Source: Emticicia fluvialis (lineage in GTDB: Bacteria > Bacteroidota > Bacteroidia > Cytophagales > Spirosomataceae). From it: 64,000 bases of DNA. The DNA lies in the NCBI RefSeq assembly GCF_024793945.1, contig NZ_JANUSD010000007.1, positions 124,001 through 188,000 on the forward strand, given 5' to 3'. Of this stretch, positions 9,409 through 17,719 are shown piece by piece; position 1 is the stretch's first letter; each line of letters opens with the position of its first letter. The notes under the pieces were generated by a model. The model searched no databases. It was not told where the DNA came from and worked only from the letters and a program-made list of their open reading frames with translations. The position numbers and the translations under genes are program-made.

Positions 9409-11633
9409 CAGTTTCCTAGTTCTAATTGGTTTTTCACAAGTTCAAAGTATTTGCCATGCTTTTGGGTAAGCTCGGCATGGGTGCCGGTTTCAACAATCTC
9501 GCCTTTTTCAAGCACCACAATCTGGTCGGCATTTTTTACCGTACTGAGGCGGTGCGCCACCACCACAACTGTTCTGCCCTTGAAGAACTCGTTCAGATTT
9601 TGCATAATTACGCTCTCATTGTTGGCATCAAGTGCATTGGTGGCTTCGTCAAGAAATATGAAATCGGGGTTTTTATAAACCGCGCGTGCAATTAATAACC
9701 GTTGTTTCTGCCCCTGACTGATTCCGCTACCCTCTGCGCCTATGTTGGTGTTATAACTCAATGGCAGCTCTTCAATAAATGACTGTATATTGGCCACTTT
9801 TACGGCATGCAGCAATTTAGGTATGTCGGGGGTTTCGTCACTTACGGCAATATTATTGGCAATGGTATCAGAGAAGATAAAGCCATCCTGCAAAACAGTT
9901 CCGCATACACTGCGCCATACACGCGGACTGATGTTATTAAGGGCAGTATCGCCCAGTTTAATCTCTCCCTTGCCGGGGTTATAAAATTTAAGCAGTAATT
10001 TAAGCAAAGTAGTTTTTCCGCTGCCACTGGTACCTACAATTGCTGTTACTTTGCCATTGGGGATGCTCAGGCTGATATCCTTCAAAACAGGTTCATTACC
10101 TGCGCCTGTATACGTAAAACTCAGGTTCTTAATTTGTATATCTTTGTTTTGCGGCAGATACTTTACAAAGGTTTTTTCTTCCGGTTCTTCATTGTCAATT
10201 TCATGTATTTCATTGAGCCGCTCAATGCTGATCTGGGCGTCCTGCCAATGCTGTATAAACTGTATCAATTGTTCAATCGGGCCATTGAGCTGCCCCATTA
10301 TGTATTGCATGGCCATCATGCCACCGAGTGTCATTTGCCCGTTTACTACGGCCGTGGCCGCAAGAAAAGTTATCAGGATATTTTTGCCTTCATTAATAAA
10401 GAGAGTGCCCGCTTGCTGGTATTGCCCTATTGCCAGGCTTTTGATACTCCATTTAAATTGTTTAACCTGCAGATTCTCCCATTCCCAACGTTTCAGGTAT
10501 TCGGCATTATTCATTTTTATTTCCTGCACCCCGGTAATGAGCTGTATCAGGCTGCTCTGATTCTGGCTGGCCAGCGCAAAGCGCTTGTTATCCATTTTCC
10601 GGCGATACCGAAGAAAAACGGTTATCCAGAGGGTATATAAAATGCTGGAAACAATGAAAATACTAAAAATGGTGAGGTTATAAAAAGCAGCTATAAAACT
10701 GAAAATTACCAGATTGAACATCGAAAACAAGACATTGAGCGAAGACCCCGTCAGGAATGACTCTATCCGGTGATGGTCGCCGATGCGCTGCAGGATATCA
10801 CCAGTTTTTTTTGAGTCAAAAAATGCAATCGGGAGTTTCAATAACTTGCCCAGGAAGTCAGACAGGATGGATAAATTAATGCGCGTACTGATATGCAACA
10901 GTATCCAGCTTCTGATGAAATCAACCGATACCTTGCCCAAAAACAGCATGGCCTGGGCAATCAGAATGAGGTAAATGAAATGCAAATTGCGTGTTTGAAT
11001 ACCCGTGTCAACAATAGATTGGGTGAGAAAAGGGAAGATAACCTGTAAAATTGAGCCAATCAGTAAACCCAGACCCAACTGAACCAGTAAGCTTTTATAT
11101 CGCCAGACATACTGCCAGAGCATGCCAATGGCAAGCCCCCTGTTTTTTTCGCCTTCATCTTCATAAAACCGGGATGTGGTTTCCAGAAGCAATGCTATAC
11201 CTTCTTCTTCATTGTTCTTCTTTGAGGCCAGCCAGCCCTGACAAAACTCATCTTTTGAGTACGTTAGTAAACCTCTTCCGGGGTCAGCAACATGTACCAT
11301 TAAATCTTTACCAAAACGGCTTTTGGTAATTTTATACACAACCACAAAGTGATTCTGCTGCCAGTGAATAATACATGGCATAGGTGCTTCTGTAGTCAGC
11401 TTCTCAAAACTTACCTTAACAGCCAGCGTTTTGAAGCCAATGTCTTCAGCGGCTTGCGCAATACCCAACAAAGAAACCCCCTCTTTGCCGATTTCTGCTT
11501 TCGTGCGCAGTGTCTGAATAGATAAATTTTTCTTGTAATGCTTCGCCACCATGCGCAGGCAGGTGGGTCCGCAGTCCATCGCATCCAGTTGTTTATAGTA
11601 GGGGAATTTATTATTTAGCACATTTTTAGTCAA
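9408..11633 (-). CDS. Peptidase-containing ABC transporter (C39 leader peptidase, membrane and ATPase domains)
   Basis: Removes double-glycine leaders and exports the mature peptide. The 741 residues hold an N-terminal C39 peptidase with its catalytic set intact (Q15, C21 in MDCGPTC, H95, D117), an ABC exporter membrane domain (about 170-470) and an ATPase with Walker A GTSGSGKT (534-541), signature SQGQKQR and Walker B FIFLDEAT (658-665). The frame starts with TTG at 11633 (an alternative is GTG at 11621); no ATG precedes the C39 motif. The TlpA triplet lies 105 bases upstream and two GG-leader precursor genes lie within 15 kb, its likely substrates. It is the only intact C39 peptidase in the window. 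Confidence 0.94.
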   Translation of the reverse strand: MTKNVLNNKFPYYKQLDAMDCGPTCLRMVAKHYKKNLSIQTLRTKAEIGKEGVSLLGIAQAAEDIGFKTLAVKVSFEKLTTEAPMPCIIHWQQNHFVVVYKITKSRFGKDLMVHVADPGRGLLTYSKDEFCQGWLASKKNNEEEGIALLLETTSRFYEDEGEKNRGLAIGMLWQYVWRYKSLLVQLGLGLLIGSILQVIFPFLTQSIVDTGIQTRNLHFIYLILIAQAMLFLGKVSVDFIRSWILLHISTRINLSILSDFLGKLLKLPIAFFDSKKTGDILQRIGDHHRIESFLTGSSLNVLFSMFNLVIFSFIAAFYNLTIFSIFIVSSILYTLWITVFLRYRRKMDNKRFALASQNQSSLIQLITGVQEIKMNNAEYLKRWEWENLQVKQFKWSIKSLAIGQYQQAGTLFINEGKNILITFLAATAVVNGQMTLGGMMAMQYIMGQLNGPIEQLIQFIQHWQDAQISIERLNEIHEIDNEEPEEKTFVKYLPQNKDIQIKNLSFTYTGAGNEPVLKDISLSIPNGKVTAIVGTSGSGKTTLLKLLLKFYNPGKGEIKLGDTALNNISPRVWRSVCGTVLQDGFIFSDTIANNIAVSDETPDIPKLLHAVKVANIQSFIEELPLSYNTNIGAEGSGISQGQKQRLLIARAVYKNPDFIFLDEATNALDANNESVIMQNLNEFFKGRTVVVVAHRLSTVKNADQIVVLEKGEIVETGTHAELTQKHGKYFELVKNQLELGN

Positions 11634-11738
11634 TTAGTTTTTCATTCAAAAGTTTTTCCAAGGTTTTCTACTAGATTTAGTCTAATATAATGAGCCTTTT
11701 TCCTGAAAAGTTAATATCCAACCCAGTATTCTTGTTTA

Positions 11739-12998
11739 TCATAAATTCTTATCTAAAAACCTAATTATTTCTTCGGGTTCTAAATCTTTCTTAATTATCG
11801 TTCCTGAGCTATCCACTAAGAAATTAGCCGGATAAGCTATTATGTTTATAGCTGTAGTAATCTTTCTGTTTTCATCAAGATATTCCGGCCAAGGGAATTT
11901 GTATTTTCTTAATGCTATATCTAATCTATCAAGATTACCAGTCCAATCTCCGGGAACAGAAATAATCCGAAAACCCTTAGCTGAGTATTCAGGATAAATT
12001 TTTTTGTATTCACGTAACTGTTCAACGCAGGTTCCACAGGCAGAATGCCAAAAGTCGATAAGCGTGTACTTCCCTTGTTCCGTATTTATCTTTTCAAACT
12101 TTCCGGAGGTCAGATTTTTATATTCGAAATTTGTAGGAAATTTTTTACCTATTCCTACGATATTGGCTTCATTTAGTTTTGCTGCCAATATTTTCCCAAT
12201 AAAGCTTCTGCCAATAACAGAATCGGACATATATCTTTCCAAAAAATACTCATACCCTGGCTGAATACCTCTTTGGTAAAAATGAACGTATAAATACCAA
12301 AAAGAATAATTGCGGTCCTTCATAGAGCAAGTATTATTTTCTATCACGCTTGCTCTTTCAATGTGATTTTCTTTGATGAGCTTGCATACGTTTGCCAGGC
12401 TGTCTGGAATCAGCTCGGGAGTCGGGTAAGCAGCCGTGATACTATCAGAAAATGTCTGCAACCAAGTAATATCTTTCAATAAACGTTTGTAATTTGAATA
12501 AGCGTAAGAGTCATAATAACTTTTCATTATCTCATTATTGACTAACGGAATAGGAGATTTTAAATCAATTTCGGCCATCTGTGTACCTTCTCTAACTACA
12601 AAAAAATCAGATGAATAACGGCATGTATCTTTGCTGCAAAATTTAAAAATAAAGGGATAGGTCGGATAACCTAACTCGCCTTTAATAGTAAAGCTTCCAT
12701 TGGTTATATTTGCAGCGTAGCTTCTTATATCCAAAGTTGCATCAATTGAGTCTGAAGGAATAGCCGGAATGAGTAAAATTTGCCCATCAGAAACATTGAT
12801 TTTTCCTTCAACTACAAAATTATGTTGCCCGAAACAACTCATTGACTCAAACAAGATGGTTGAGTAAAAACATACGTACCATATTCTTTTAATACAAAAA
12901 GATAGAAAAATAGAATTCATATATTTTTTAATTTGACAAAGTACATAAGTACCATTTATTGGGTATCTTATGCACTTTGTAATGAAATTCATTATCAT
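11739..12998 (-). CDS. Exported TlpA-like thioredoxin protein, tandem copy 1 (3'-most)
   Basis: A predicted periplasmic or surface thiol-disulfide oxidoreductase. The 419-residue frame has a DUF4369-like beta domain (about 60-150), a helical linker, and a C-terminal AhpC/TSA-type thioredoxin fold with active site CGTC (321-324) in FWHSACGTC and the cis-Pro loop (AYPANF, P390). The likelier start is the ATG at 12920 (Met27), which opens a signal peptide ending near SCFGQ; the longer frame begins with an ATG overlapping the previous copy's stop. It is the only one of the three copies with Thr in the CxxC pair; the other two have Ile. It lies between the precursor peptide gene and the exporter, suggesting a role in disulfide handling of the secreted peptide. 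Confidence 0.88.
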   Translation of the reverse strand: MIMNFITKCIRYPINGTYVLCQIKKYMNSIFLSFCIKRIWYVCFYSTILFESMSCFGQHNFVVEGKINVSDGQILLIPAIPSDSIDATLDIRSYAANITNGSFTIKGELGYPTYPFIFKFCSKDTCRYSSDFFVVREGTQMAEIDLKSPIPLVNNEIMKSYYDSYAYSNYKRLLKDITWLQTFSDSITAAYPTPELIPDSLANVCKLIKENHIERASVIENNTCSMKDRNYSFWYLYVHFYQRGIQPGYEYFLERYMSDSVIGRSFIGKILAAKLNEANIVGIGKKFPTNFEYKNLTSGKFEKINTEQGKYTLIDFWHSACGTCVEQLREYKKIYPEYSAKGFRIISVPGDWTGNLDRLDIALRKYKFPWPEYLDENRKITTAINIIAYPANFLVDSSGTIIKKDLEPEEIIRFLDKNL

Positions 12999-14254
12999 AA
13001 ATTCATATTTAAAAACCTAATTATTTCTTCGGGTTTTAAATCTTTCTTAATTATCGTTCCTGAGCTATCCACTAAGAAATTAGCCGGATAAGCATATATG
13101 TTTATAGTTGTAGTAATCTTTCTGTTTTCATCAAGATATTCCGGCCAAGGGAATTTGTATTTTCTTAATGCTATATCTAATCTATCAAGATTACCAGTCC
13201 AATCTCCGGGAACCGAAATAATCCGAAAACCCTTAGCTGAGTATTCAGGATAAATTTTTTTGTATTCACGTAACTGTTCAACGCAAATTCCACAGGCAGA
13301 ATGCCAAAAGTCGATAAGCGTGTACTTCCCTTGTTCCGTATTTATCTTTTCAAACTTTCCGGAGGTCAGATTTTTATATTCGAAATTTGTAGGAAATTTT
13401 TTACCTATTCCTACGATATTGGCTTCATTTAGTTTTGCTGCCAATGTTTTCCCAATGGAGCTTCTGGCTATATCAGAATCGGACATATCGTTTTTCAAAA
13501 AATACTCATACCCTGGCTGAATACCTCTTTGGTAAAAATTAACGTATAAATGCCAAAAAGAATAATTGCGATCCTTCATAGAGTAAATATTATTTTCTAT
13601 CACTCTTGCTCTTTCAATGTGATTTTCTTTGATGAGCTTGCATACGTTTGTCAGGCTGTCTGGAATCAGCTCGGGAGTCGGGTAAGCAGCCGTGATACTA
13701 TCAGAAAATGTCTGCAACCAGGTAATATCTTTCAATAAACGTTTGTAATTTGAATAAGCGTAATCGTCATAATAATTTTTCATTATCTCATTATTGACTA
13801 ACGGAATAGGAGATTTTAAATCAATTTCGGCCATCTGTGTACCTTCTCTAACTACAAAAAAATCAGATGAATAACGGCATGTATCTTTGCTGCAAAATTT
13901 AAAAATAAAGGGATAGGTCGGATAACCTAACTCGCCTTTAATAGTAAAGCTTCCATTCTTTACATTTGCAGCATAGCTTCTTATATCCAAAGTTACATCA
14001 ATTGAGTCTGAAGGAATAGCCGGAATGAGTAAAATTTGCCCATCAGAAACATTGATTTTTCCTTCAACTACAAAATTATGTTGCCCGAAACAACTCATTG
14101 ACTCAAACAAGATGGTTGAGTAAAAACATACGTACCTTATTCTTTTAATACAAAAAGATAGAAAAATAGAATTCATATATTTTTTAATTTGACAAAGTAC
14201 ATAAGTACCATTTATTGGGTATCTTATGCACTTTGTAATGAAATTCACCATCAT
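12995..14254 (-). CDS. Exported TlpA-like thioredoxin protein, tandem copy 2 (middle)
   Basis: Same architecture as the neighbouring copies: signal peptide from the internal ATG at 14176, DUF4369-like domain, helical linker, thioredoxin domain. The active site is CGIC rather than CGTC. It overlaps both neighbours by four bases (ATGA), implying translational coupling through the array. Compared with copy 3 most changes are single residues, so amplification is recent or the copies are being homogenised. Redox direction (oxidase, reductase or isomerase) cannot be read from the sequence. Confidence 0.88.
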   Translation of the reverse strand: MMVNFITKCIRYPINGTYVLCQIKKYMNSIFLSFCIKRIRYVCFYSTILFESMSCFGQHNFVVEGKINVSDGQILLIPAIPSDSIDVTLDIRSYAANVKNGSFTIKGELGYPTYPFIFKFCSKDTCRYSSDFFVVREGTQMAEIDLKSPIPLVNNEIMKNYYDDYAYSNYKRLLKDITWLQTFSDSITAAYPTPELIPDSLTNVCKLIKENHIERARVIENNIYSMKDRNYSFWHLYVNFYQRGIQPGYEYFLKNDMSDSDIARSSIGKTLAAKLNEANIVGIGKKFPTNFEYKNLTSGKFEKINTEQGKYTLIDFWHSACGICVEQLREYKKIYPEYSAKGFRIISVPGDWTGNLDRLDIALRKYKFPWPEYLDENRKITTTINIYAYPANFLVDSSGTIIKKDLKPEEIIRFLNMNL

Positions 14255-15504
14255 AAATTCATATTTAAAAACCTAATTATTTCTTCGGGTTTTAAATCTT
14301 TCTTAATTATCATTCCTGAGCTATCCACTAAGAAATTAGCCGGATAAGCATATATGTTTATAGTTGTAGTAATCTTTCTGTTTTCATCAAGATATTCCGG
14401 CCAAGGGAATTTGTATTTTCTTAATGCTATATCTAATCTATCAAGATTACCAGTCCAATCTCCGGGAACCGAAATAATCCGAAAACCCTTAGCTGAGTAT
14501 TCAGGATAAATTTTTTTGTATTCACGTAACTGTTCAACGCAAATTCCACAGGCGGAATGCCAAAAGTCGATAAGCGTGTACTTCCCTTGTTCCGTATTTA
14601 TCTTTTCAAACTTTCCAGAGGTCAGATTTTTATATTCGAAATTTGTAGGAAATTTTTTACCTATTCCTACGATATTGGCTTCATTTAGTTTTGCTGCCAA
14701 TGTTTTCCCAATGGAGCTTCTGGCAATATCAGAATCGGACATATCGTTTTTCAAAAAATACTCATACCCTGGCTGAATACCTCTTTGGTAAAAATTAACG
14801 TATAAATGCCAAAAAGAATAATTGCGATCCTTCATAGAGTAAATAGTATTTTCTATCACTCTTGCTCTTTCAATATGATTTTCTTTGATGAGCTTGATTA
14901 CGTTTGTCAGGCTGTCTGGAATCAGCTCGGGAGTCGGGTAAGCAGCCGTGATACTATCAGAAAATGTCTGCAACCAGGTAATATCTTTCAATAAACGTTT
15001 GTACTCAGTAAAAGAGTAACGGTCATAATAATTTTTCATTATGCCATTATTGACTAACGGAATAGGAGATTTTAAATCAATTTCGGCCATCTGTGTACCT
15101 TCTCTAACTACAAAAAAATCAGATGAATAACGGCATGTATCTTTGCTGCAAAATTTAAAAATAAAGGGATAGGTCGGATAACCTAACTCGCCTTTAATAG
15201 TAAAGCTTCCATTGGTTATATTTGCAGCATAGCTTCTTATATCCAAAGTTGCATCAATTGAGTCTGAAGGAATAGCCGGAATGAGTAAAATTTGCCCATC
15301 AGAAACATTGATTTTTCCTTCAACTACAAAAGTATGTTGCCCGAAACAACTCATTGACTCAAACAAGATGGTTGAGTAAAAACATACGTACCTTATTCTT
15401 TTAATACAAAAAGATAGAAAAATAGAATTCATATATTTTTTAATTTGACAAAGTACATAAGTACCATTTATTGGGTATCTTATGCACTTTGTAATGAAAT
15501 TCAC
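14251..15504 (-). CDS. Exported TlpA-like thioredoxin protein, tandem copy 3 (5'-most)
   Basis: First copy of the array in transcription order. The long frame opens with GTG at 15504; the internal ATG at 15432 gives a better signal peptide. Active site CGIC. The segment equivalent to residues 160-170 (YYDRYSFTEY) differs from the other copies (YYDSYAYSNY and YYDDYAYSNY), the clearest sign of divergence. It begins 9 bases after the stop of the first GG-leader precursor gene, so precursor and thioredoxins are almost certainly co-transcribed. Confidence 0.88.
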   Translation of the reverse strand: MNFITKCIRYPINGTYVLCQIKKYMNSIFLSFCIKRIRYVCFYSTILFESMSCFGQHTFVVEGKINVSDGQILLIPAIPSDSIDATLDIRSYAANITNGSFTIKGELGYPTYPFIFKFCSKDTCRYSSDFFVVREGTQMAEIDLKSPIPLVNNGIMKNYYDRYSFTEYKRLLKDITWLQTFSDSITAAYPTPELIPDSLTNVIKLIKENHIERARVIENTIYSMKDRNYSFWHLYVNFYQRGIQPGYEYFLKNDMSDSDIARSSIGKTLAAKLNEANIVGIGKKFPTNFEYKNLTSGKFEKINTEQGKYTLIDFWHSACGICVEQLREYKKIYPEYSAKGFRIISVPGDWTGNLDRLDIALRKYKFPWPEYLDENRKITTTINIYAYPANFLVDSSGMIIKKDLKPEEIIRFLNMNL

Positions 15505-15513
15505 TAATCTGTA

Positions 15514-15711
15514 TCAACTGCAAGAACCTGGTGTTTTTTCATCAGATGTAGAGCAAGTTGTGCAACCAGCAGGTACACAATCTTTATTAGAACCCAAGCA
15601 AGCCGCTGCCCCACATGCTTCTCCTGCTAAGCTTTCTGAGCCACCTTTTACTTTTTTCATTTGCTCTCTTGAAAGTAAAGACGCACCAATACTTATAATC
15701 ATTTTTTTCAT
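15514..15711 (-). CDS. GG-leader precursor peptide 1 with a Cys-rich core
   Basis: A 65-residue peptide with a classic Bacteroidota double-glycine leader: LLSREQMKKVKGG ends at G24, the predicted cut site of a C39 peptidase. The 41-residue core is small, Gly/Ala/Ser-rich and has six cysteines (33, 38, 45, 50, 53, 64), an even number suited to three disulfides. The gene sits 27 bases after the VKOR gene and 9 before the TlpA array. The leader type is also known from radical-SAM or lanthionine natural products, but no such enzyme is visible here, so disulfides are the likelier modification. Activity (toxin, signal, other) is unknown. Confidence 0.85.
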   Translation of the reverse strand: MKKMIISIGASLLSREQMKKVKGGSESLAGEACGAAACLGSNKDCVPAGCTTCSTSDEKTPGSCS

Positions 15712-15738
15712 TGTTGTAAAAATTTAAAATGTTAAGAT

Positions 15739-17352
15739 TTATTTATGGTTGATTTGCAAATCCGTTGTTGGTAAATACTTTAAGATACCTTTTAGGTCTG
15801 TTAAACGATATTGCTGAGGCAACTTATAGCCGTCTAAGTATAGAGTTGGGGTAGCCTCTACTTTGGCAACTTCACAAAAGGTTTTATGCTGTTCAATAAT
15901 GTTTTCAGTCTTTCCATTTCCAATTGTACCCAATTGAGTCTGCCATTTTTCAATATTCCGTTCTTCATTTTCATACCATTGATGTAAGGCGTTTGCTTGT
16001 TGGTCTTTGGGTAGTGAAAGGACTGTGCTCGCCACAATTCCTCGTTTGTCATCTTTATGGTTACTTGCCAAAAAAATCACTTGGCATTTCAAATTTTCGT
16101 TGGTAAATAATAATTCCTCAACAATTTTATGAGTTTTAGCACATGGTTGGCAAAATGGGTTTGTTACCATTGTTAGATTGTGTTCAGCGCTCGGATTACC
16201 AAATAGAATCATATCTTGAGGTAAATATGGTATTTCCGCCTGATTTTGCAATAAACTCAGAAACAAGTCAGGGTTATTTTTGAAGCGTCTAAGGTCGTTT
16301 TTCAAGGGGCTTACCTGCTGGCTTTTTTGTATGAGCGGCTTTAGAAAAAGCCACACTAATACCGATACTGACAAACCGAATAAAGGAGCGGCTATGTCAG
16401 TAAAAACTATATTAGCAAAATGTAATTTTAATTGGGGAAGAAACTGAATATGCAACAGAAACTCAATAATAAATAGCGATTGAATGGCCAAACACAGTGT
16501 GCACCATTGCTTTGCCACAAAGGCCTGATAATAGACCGACCAAATAGTATAAACCAAGGCGGTTGCGCCAACTGCCCAGAGCAAAAAGACTGATGCAGGA
16601 TTGATTAATAAGGCTATAAAACCACCGGCAAAGTAGAAGAAGCCAACCTCTGCCCAGCTCAGCCACGAAGTAACCTGAGCCGCATTTGAACTTAAAATAG
16701 CATTGCAATTGGCTTTGTCGCCAGCCTGGCAAAGGCTATTTATAAACGGATTGTTTTTATCAATGCCTTGCCAAAGCAATAAACCGCTAATGATAACACC
16801 GGTGAATTTTGTAGCCAATAGTGCATTATAGTGCCAATCGGTTGTGAAACTATAAATAAATAAACCGATAATGAGTAATGAAGTGCCAATCAGAAGGGTA
16901 GGTATGCGCAGATTTTCGATAAATTCTTTTTTACGATTTTCGGCATAATTTTTTTCGCCTGATGCTTCGGTGGTTTCGGCCATTAAAGCAACTCCATTCC
17001 ATTTTCTCAAAAAATCCTGCTTTTTTTCTCTTTTTATGCCTTGCTTTGGATGTATCCACTCAACGGTATCATCTTTCACGGCTTTTACCAATGCAAAAAT
17101 GCCACCGTCTAAATACAGGTGAGTCAGGAATGGCACAGGCAGTGCAGCTATTTGTTCGGGCTTTATTTGTAGGGCCACGTTTTCAATATGCCACTCGTTC
17201 AGGGCATCACTGGTAGCCAACAGGCTTGGGTAATCGGGGTGATTTTTTAAAGTTTCTTCTACAGTTTCAGCGGTTACTTTGGCACCAATCGATTTCAGAT
17301 ATAAATAAGTAGCCGCCACAGCATTGTCATTAGATAATGGCGTTGTAAACAT
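15739..17352 (-). CDS. C39-like / VKOR / thioredoxin-like fusion membrane protein 1
   Basis: A 537-residue inner-membrane protein in three parts. Residues 1-130 resemble a C39 leader-peptidase fold but lack the catalytic Cys and His (SNDNAVAATY where the transporter has MDCGPTCLRM; GGIFALVK where it has NHFVVVYK) and have HP in place of DP. Residues 150-340 form a multi-helix VKOR domain with loop cysteines C208 and C216 and active-site CTLC (284-287). Residues 380-537 form a DsbA-like domain with CQPC (401-404). VKOR domains oxidise a partner thioredoxin using quinone, so the chain is a self-contained disulfide generator. Placed directly before precursor 1, the dead C39 domain may bind its leader. 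The ATG at 17352 is the only start. Confidence 0.85.
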   Translation of the reverse strand: MFTTPLSNDNAVAATYLYLKSIGAKVTAETVEETLKNHPDYPSLLATSDALNEWHIENVALQIKPEQIAALPVPFLTHLYLDGGIFALVKAVKDDTVEWIHPKQGIKREKKQDFLRKWNGVALMAETTEASGEKNYAENRKKEFIENLRIPTLLIGTSLLIIGLFIYSFTTDWHYNALLATKFTGVIISGLLLWQGIDKNNPFINSLCQAGDKANCNAILSSNAAQVTSWLSWAEVGFFYFAGGFIALLINPASVFLLWAVGATALVYTIWSVYYQAFVAKQWCTLCLAIQSLFIIEFLLHIQFLPQLKLHFANIVFTDIAAPLFGLSVSVLVWLFLKPLIQKSQQVSPLKNDLRRFKNNPDLFLSLLQNQAEIPYLPQDMILFGNPSAEHNLTMVTNPFCQPCAKTHKIVEELLFTNENLKCQVIFLASNHKDDKRGIVASTVLSLPKDQQANALHQWYENEERNIEKWQTQLGTIGNGKTENIIEQHKTFCEVAKVEATPTLYLDGYKLPQQYRLTDLKGILKYLPTTDLQINHK

Positions 17353-17414
17353 GGCAAGGTTGAATTTTATAGTCAGGCAAAAGACAAATATGTGTGCTTA
17401 CATGGTTAATTCCT

Positions 17415-17435
17415 ATCAAAACACTAATAATAAAA
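17415..17435 (-). promoter_or_regulatory. 21-base element identical to one at 29639-29659
   Basis: The plus strand begins ATCAAAACACTAATA and continues TAAAA; the same 21 bases occur before the glycosyltransferase gene at 29532 in the same orientation relative to the genes. A decayed version (ATCAAAAC, then divergence) lies in the duplicated copy at 19687. It would sit in the 5' leader of VKOR gene 1 if the promoter at 17521-17552 is used. Confidence 0.5.
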
Positions 17436-17520
17436 CTGATAATTCCAGAGGCAATCAGTACCGCATAATAATTTATCCGTTTTCGATTGAACTTATAAAA
17501 CTCTAATTATCATTAGATTA

Positions 17521-17552
17521 CGAATATATGTAAATTATACATACCGAGACAA
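17521..17552 (-). promoter_or_regulatory. Candidate promoter of VKOR gene 1
   Basis: On the minus strand TTG (17552-17550), 21 bases, then TATATTCG (17528-17521), one base off the TAnnTTTG box. The same pair with the same spacing persists in the diverged duplicate at 19714-19745, which supports selection on it. Confidence 0.45.
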
Positions 17553-17719
17553 TAAAAGAAAAACTTTTTATTTAACGTTACCTTTTTCTGTTTCAGAGGC
17601 CTGAATTGCAGCTGTGGTGAAAACTGGATGGGAGAAATGCGAAGTAATTATTTATAAATCACACAATATATAGCTGTTGCTTTGGTGGATGGTATACAAA
17701 ATCAACTATTAATCAACCA

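Larger units (their letters stand above)
11739..15504 (-). repeat. Tandem triplication of a TlpA-like gene, period 1256 bases
   Basis: Three head-to-tail copies (11739-12998, 12995-14254, 14251-15504) are nearly identical at DNA level, including the stretch before the probable signal peptide. Junctions form ATGA overlaps of stop and start. The most upstream copy joins unique sequence at about 15504, just after the precursor gene. Differences are scattered substitutions, e.g. CGTC against CGIC at the active site and a variable patch around residues 160-170, so the copies have begun to diverge. Confidence 0.97.
17353..17719. other. Upstream region of VKOR gene 1, partly duplicated at 19.6 kb
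   Basis: 367 bases without a gene. From 17353 to about 17647 the sequence is clearly homologous to 19624-19847, with insertions and deletions. It holds a candidate promoter (17521-17552) and the 21-base element shared with 29639-29659. No convincing short reading frame is seen on either strand. Confidence 0.6.

Noticed and set aside
15482..15727. 81-codon plus-strand frame over precursor 1
   Set aside because: It is the antisense shadow of the GG-leader gene, whose leader and spacing fit the operon.
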